A DNA stretch of 42,629 nucleotides from Pasteurella bettyae CCUG 2042 (GTDB taxonomy: Bacteria; Pseudomonadota; Gammaproteobacteria; Enterobacterales; Pasteurellaceae), in assembly GCF_000262245.1 (NCBI RefSeq), contig NZ_AJSX01000006.1, forward strand, positions 1 through 42,629, given 5' to 3'. The position numbers were made by a program, and so were the translations under genes. Below, piece after piece: positions 39,373 to 42,629 of the stretch. Under the pieces are notes generated by a model that was not told the origin of the DNA, ran no database searches, and saw nothing but the letters and a program-made list of their open reading frames with translations. The stretch's first letter is position 1, and every line of letters starts with the position of its first letter.

Positions 39373-40500
39373 ATGGATTTAAATACAATTTTAATTATTT
39401 TAGGCATTCTAGCGCTAATTGCTTTAGTTGCTCACGGATTATGGTCAAATCGTCGTGAAAAGTCTCAATATTTTCAGAATGCTAATGCCTTCAGCCATTC
39501 TGGACAAGCCCTTAATTCAACTCCACATAATGGACCTTATAATAAAGCAACCAGTGTTGCACCGACATTTACGCAGCCTAAACAGGCGGTTATTCATCAA
39601 GAACCGCCCGTGCCAGCAGAACCTTCTATTGCATCAACACAGCAAACCTTGAATTTTGAAAATTATCATGATGATCATTTGCAAGCGGCTCAAGATATGA
39701 GACCCGATCCTCAATCTGTCGATCAAATTAAAATTACTTTGCCTAATGTTGATATTGCCCCTATAGAAACGGCTCCTGTATATGAAATGAGACCTTCTAC
39801 AGCAAGAGTTCAAGCAACATCTCATCCGCAATATTATGCACAAAATGCTTCTGTTCAACCTCAACCTGTACAAAATTTAGCACAGCAAAGTATTGCCGAT
39901 ATTGAAGCTAATATGGATTTAGATGAAGGTATTAATTCTTCATCAGAGTTATTACGTGTACAATTACAAGAAGCTTCACAAGCAGGCAATCAAGTCTTTG
40001 CACAGTCACCGATTTCAAAAGCACCATTACAACAACCGATTGAAGTCCAAGAAGAACCTGTTGTTACTGTTCAGGAACAAGCTACACTAGCTTCAGATGA
40101 AGACAGTGAATTTGTGATGTTATATGTGGTCGCTCCAGAAAATCGTGAATTCCACGGTGTGACTTTAGTTCAAGTGTTAGAAGACCTCGGCTTTATTTAT
40201 GGAGAAGGTAGCATTTATCACCGCCATTTGGATTTAACCGTAGCAAGTCCAGTGTTATTTAGTGCTGCCAATATTACTCAACCAGGTACATTCAATCCTT
40301 ATGCATTGCAAGAGTTATACACTGTCGGTGTGGCAATCTTTATGCGTTTACCTTCGCCTGGTAATAATCTTACTAATTTAAAAATTATGATGCGAGCCGC
40401 TAAAACTTTAGCAGAACAGCTTGGTGGTTTTGTGTTAACGGAACAACAAGAATTATTAACTGAGGCATCGGAACAAGAATATTTTGACCGAGTAAAATAA
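39373..40500 (+). CDS. zipA: Cell division protein ZipA
   Basis: ZipA tethers FtsZ to the inner membrane at the division site. The 375-residue protein has one N-terminal membrane helix (TILIILGILALIALVAHGLW), a basic stretch (NRREKS), a long Pro/Gln/Ala-rich linker, and a C-terminal FtsZ-binding domain (about residues 245-375) with FVMLYVVAPENREFHGVTL and MRLPSPGNNLTNLKIMM. AAAAGGA is 11 nt before the ATG. It is divergent from cysZ and upstream of ligA, a conserved order. Confidence 0.95.
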   Translation: MDLNTILIILGILALIALVAHGLWSNRREKSQYFQNANAFSHSGQALNSTPHNGPYNKATSVAPTFTQPKQAVIHQEPPVPAEPSIASTQQTLNFENYHDDHLQAAQDMRPDPQSVDQIKITLPNVDIAPIETAPVYEMRPSTARVQATSHPQYYAQNASVQPQPVQNLAQQSIADIEANMDLDEGINSSSELLRVQLQEASQAGNQVFAQSPISKAPLQQPIEVQEEPVVTVQEQATLASDEDSEFVMLYVVAPENREFHGVTLVQVLEDLGFIYGEGSIYHRHLDLTVASPVLFSAANITQPGTFNPYALQELYTVGVAIFMRLPSPGNNLTNLKIMMRAAKTLAEQLGGFVLTEQQELLTEASEQEYFDRVK

Positions 40501-40515
40501 ACTTAAATTTTTTGA

Positions 40516-42591
<2,076 letters not shown>

Positions 42592-42629
42592 TGCTTGAAA
42601 TGAATAAGTGCGGTCAGAATTTTGAAAAT

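Overview
The window is an AT-rich stretch of core chromosome from a member of the Pasteurellaceae. The clearest evidence is the 9-bp DNA uptake signal AAGTGCGGT (Hin type), which I found by eye about 28 times on both strands. Protein sequences and local gene orders also match what I know of Haemophilus, Aggregatibacter and Pasteurella: yhcH/pnp/nlpI/deaD, efp/epmB/oapA/oapB and lpxH/plsC/ftsP. An intact hemB argues against heme-requiring species such as H. influenzae and for a relative that makes its own heme. I cannot name the species.

Layout. 1-1.9 kb: tRNA-Val(UAC), gltX, tRNA-Ala(GGC). 2-8 kb: yhcH (minus), then pnp, nlpI and deaD (RNA degradosome and cold-shock set) behind a long pnp leader hairpin. 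8-10.1 kb: a SulP transporter (minus) and tRNA-Ser(GGA). 10.2-12.3 kb: a preQ1-type riboswitch, yhhQ and an MFS transporter. 12.4-15.2 kb: tatABC and hemB. 15.3-19 kb: oapB, oapA and epmB (minus), with efp divergent from epmB. 19.1-22.1 kb: lpxH (minus), plsC and ftsP. 22.2-26.9 kb: a DUF554 membrane protein, tonB-exbD-exbB and a TonB-dependent receptor (all minus), with two Fur-box-like sites. 27-30.7 kb: yfjD and ypjD (minus) divergent from ffh. 30.8-34 kb: yigB, xerC, yigA and dapF (minus). 34.4-37 kb: clpB with a heat-shock-like promoter. 37.1-42.6 kb: cysK and cysZ (minus), then zipA and ligA.

How the genes connect. TatABC would export FtsP, whose precursor carries a twin-arginine signal. 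ExbB/ExbD/TonB would energise the outer-membrane receptor encoded just upstream, probably under iron control. EpmB modifies EF-P, encoded divergently 34 bp away. PNPase, NlpI and DeaD form a conserved RNA-metabolism cluster. CysZ and CysK supply sulfate and make cysteine.

No mobile element, CRISPR array, prophage or clearly new system is visible. The most interesting signals are regulatory: a compact preQ1-I-like aptamer ahead of yhhQ, a well-paired pnp leader, a possible micro-ORF coupled to deaD by TAATG, a single Apl-type uptake sequence among Hin-type ones, and repeated octamers upstream of cysK.
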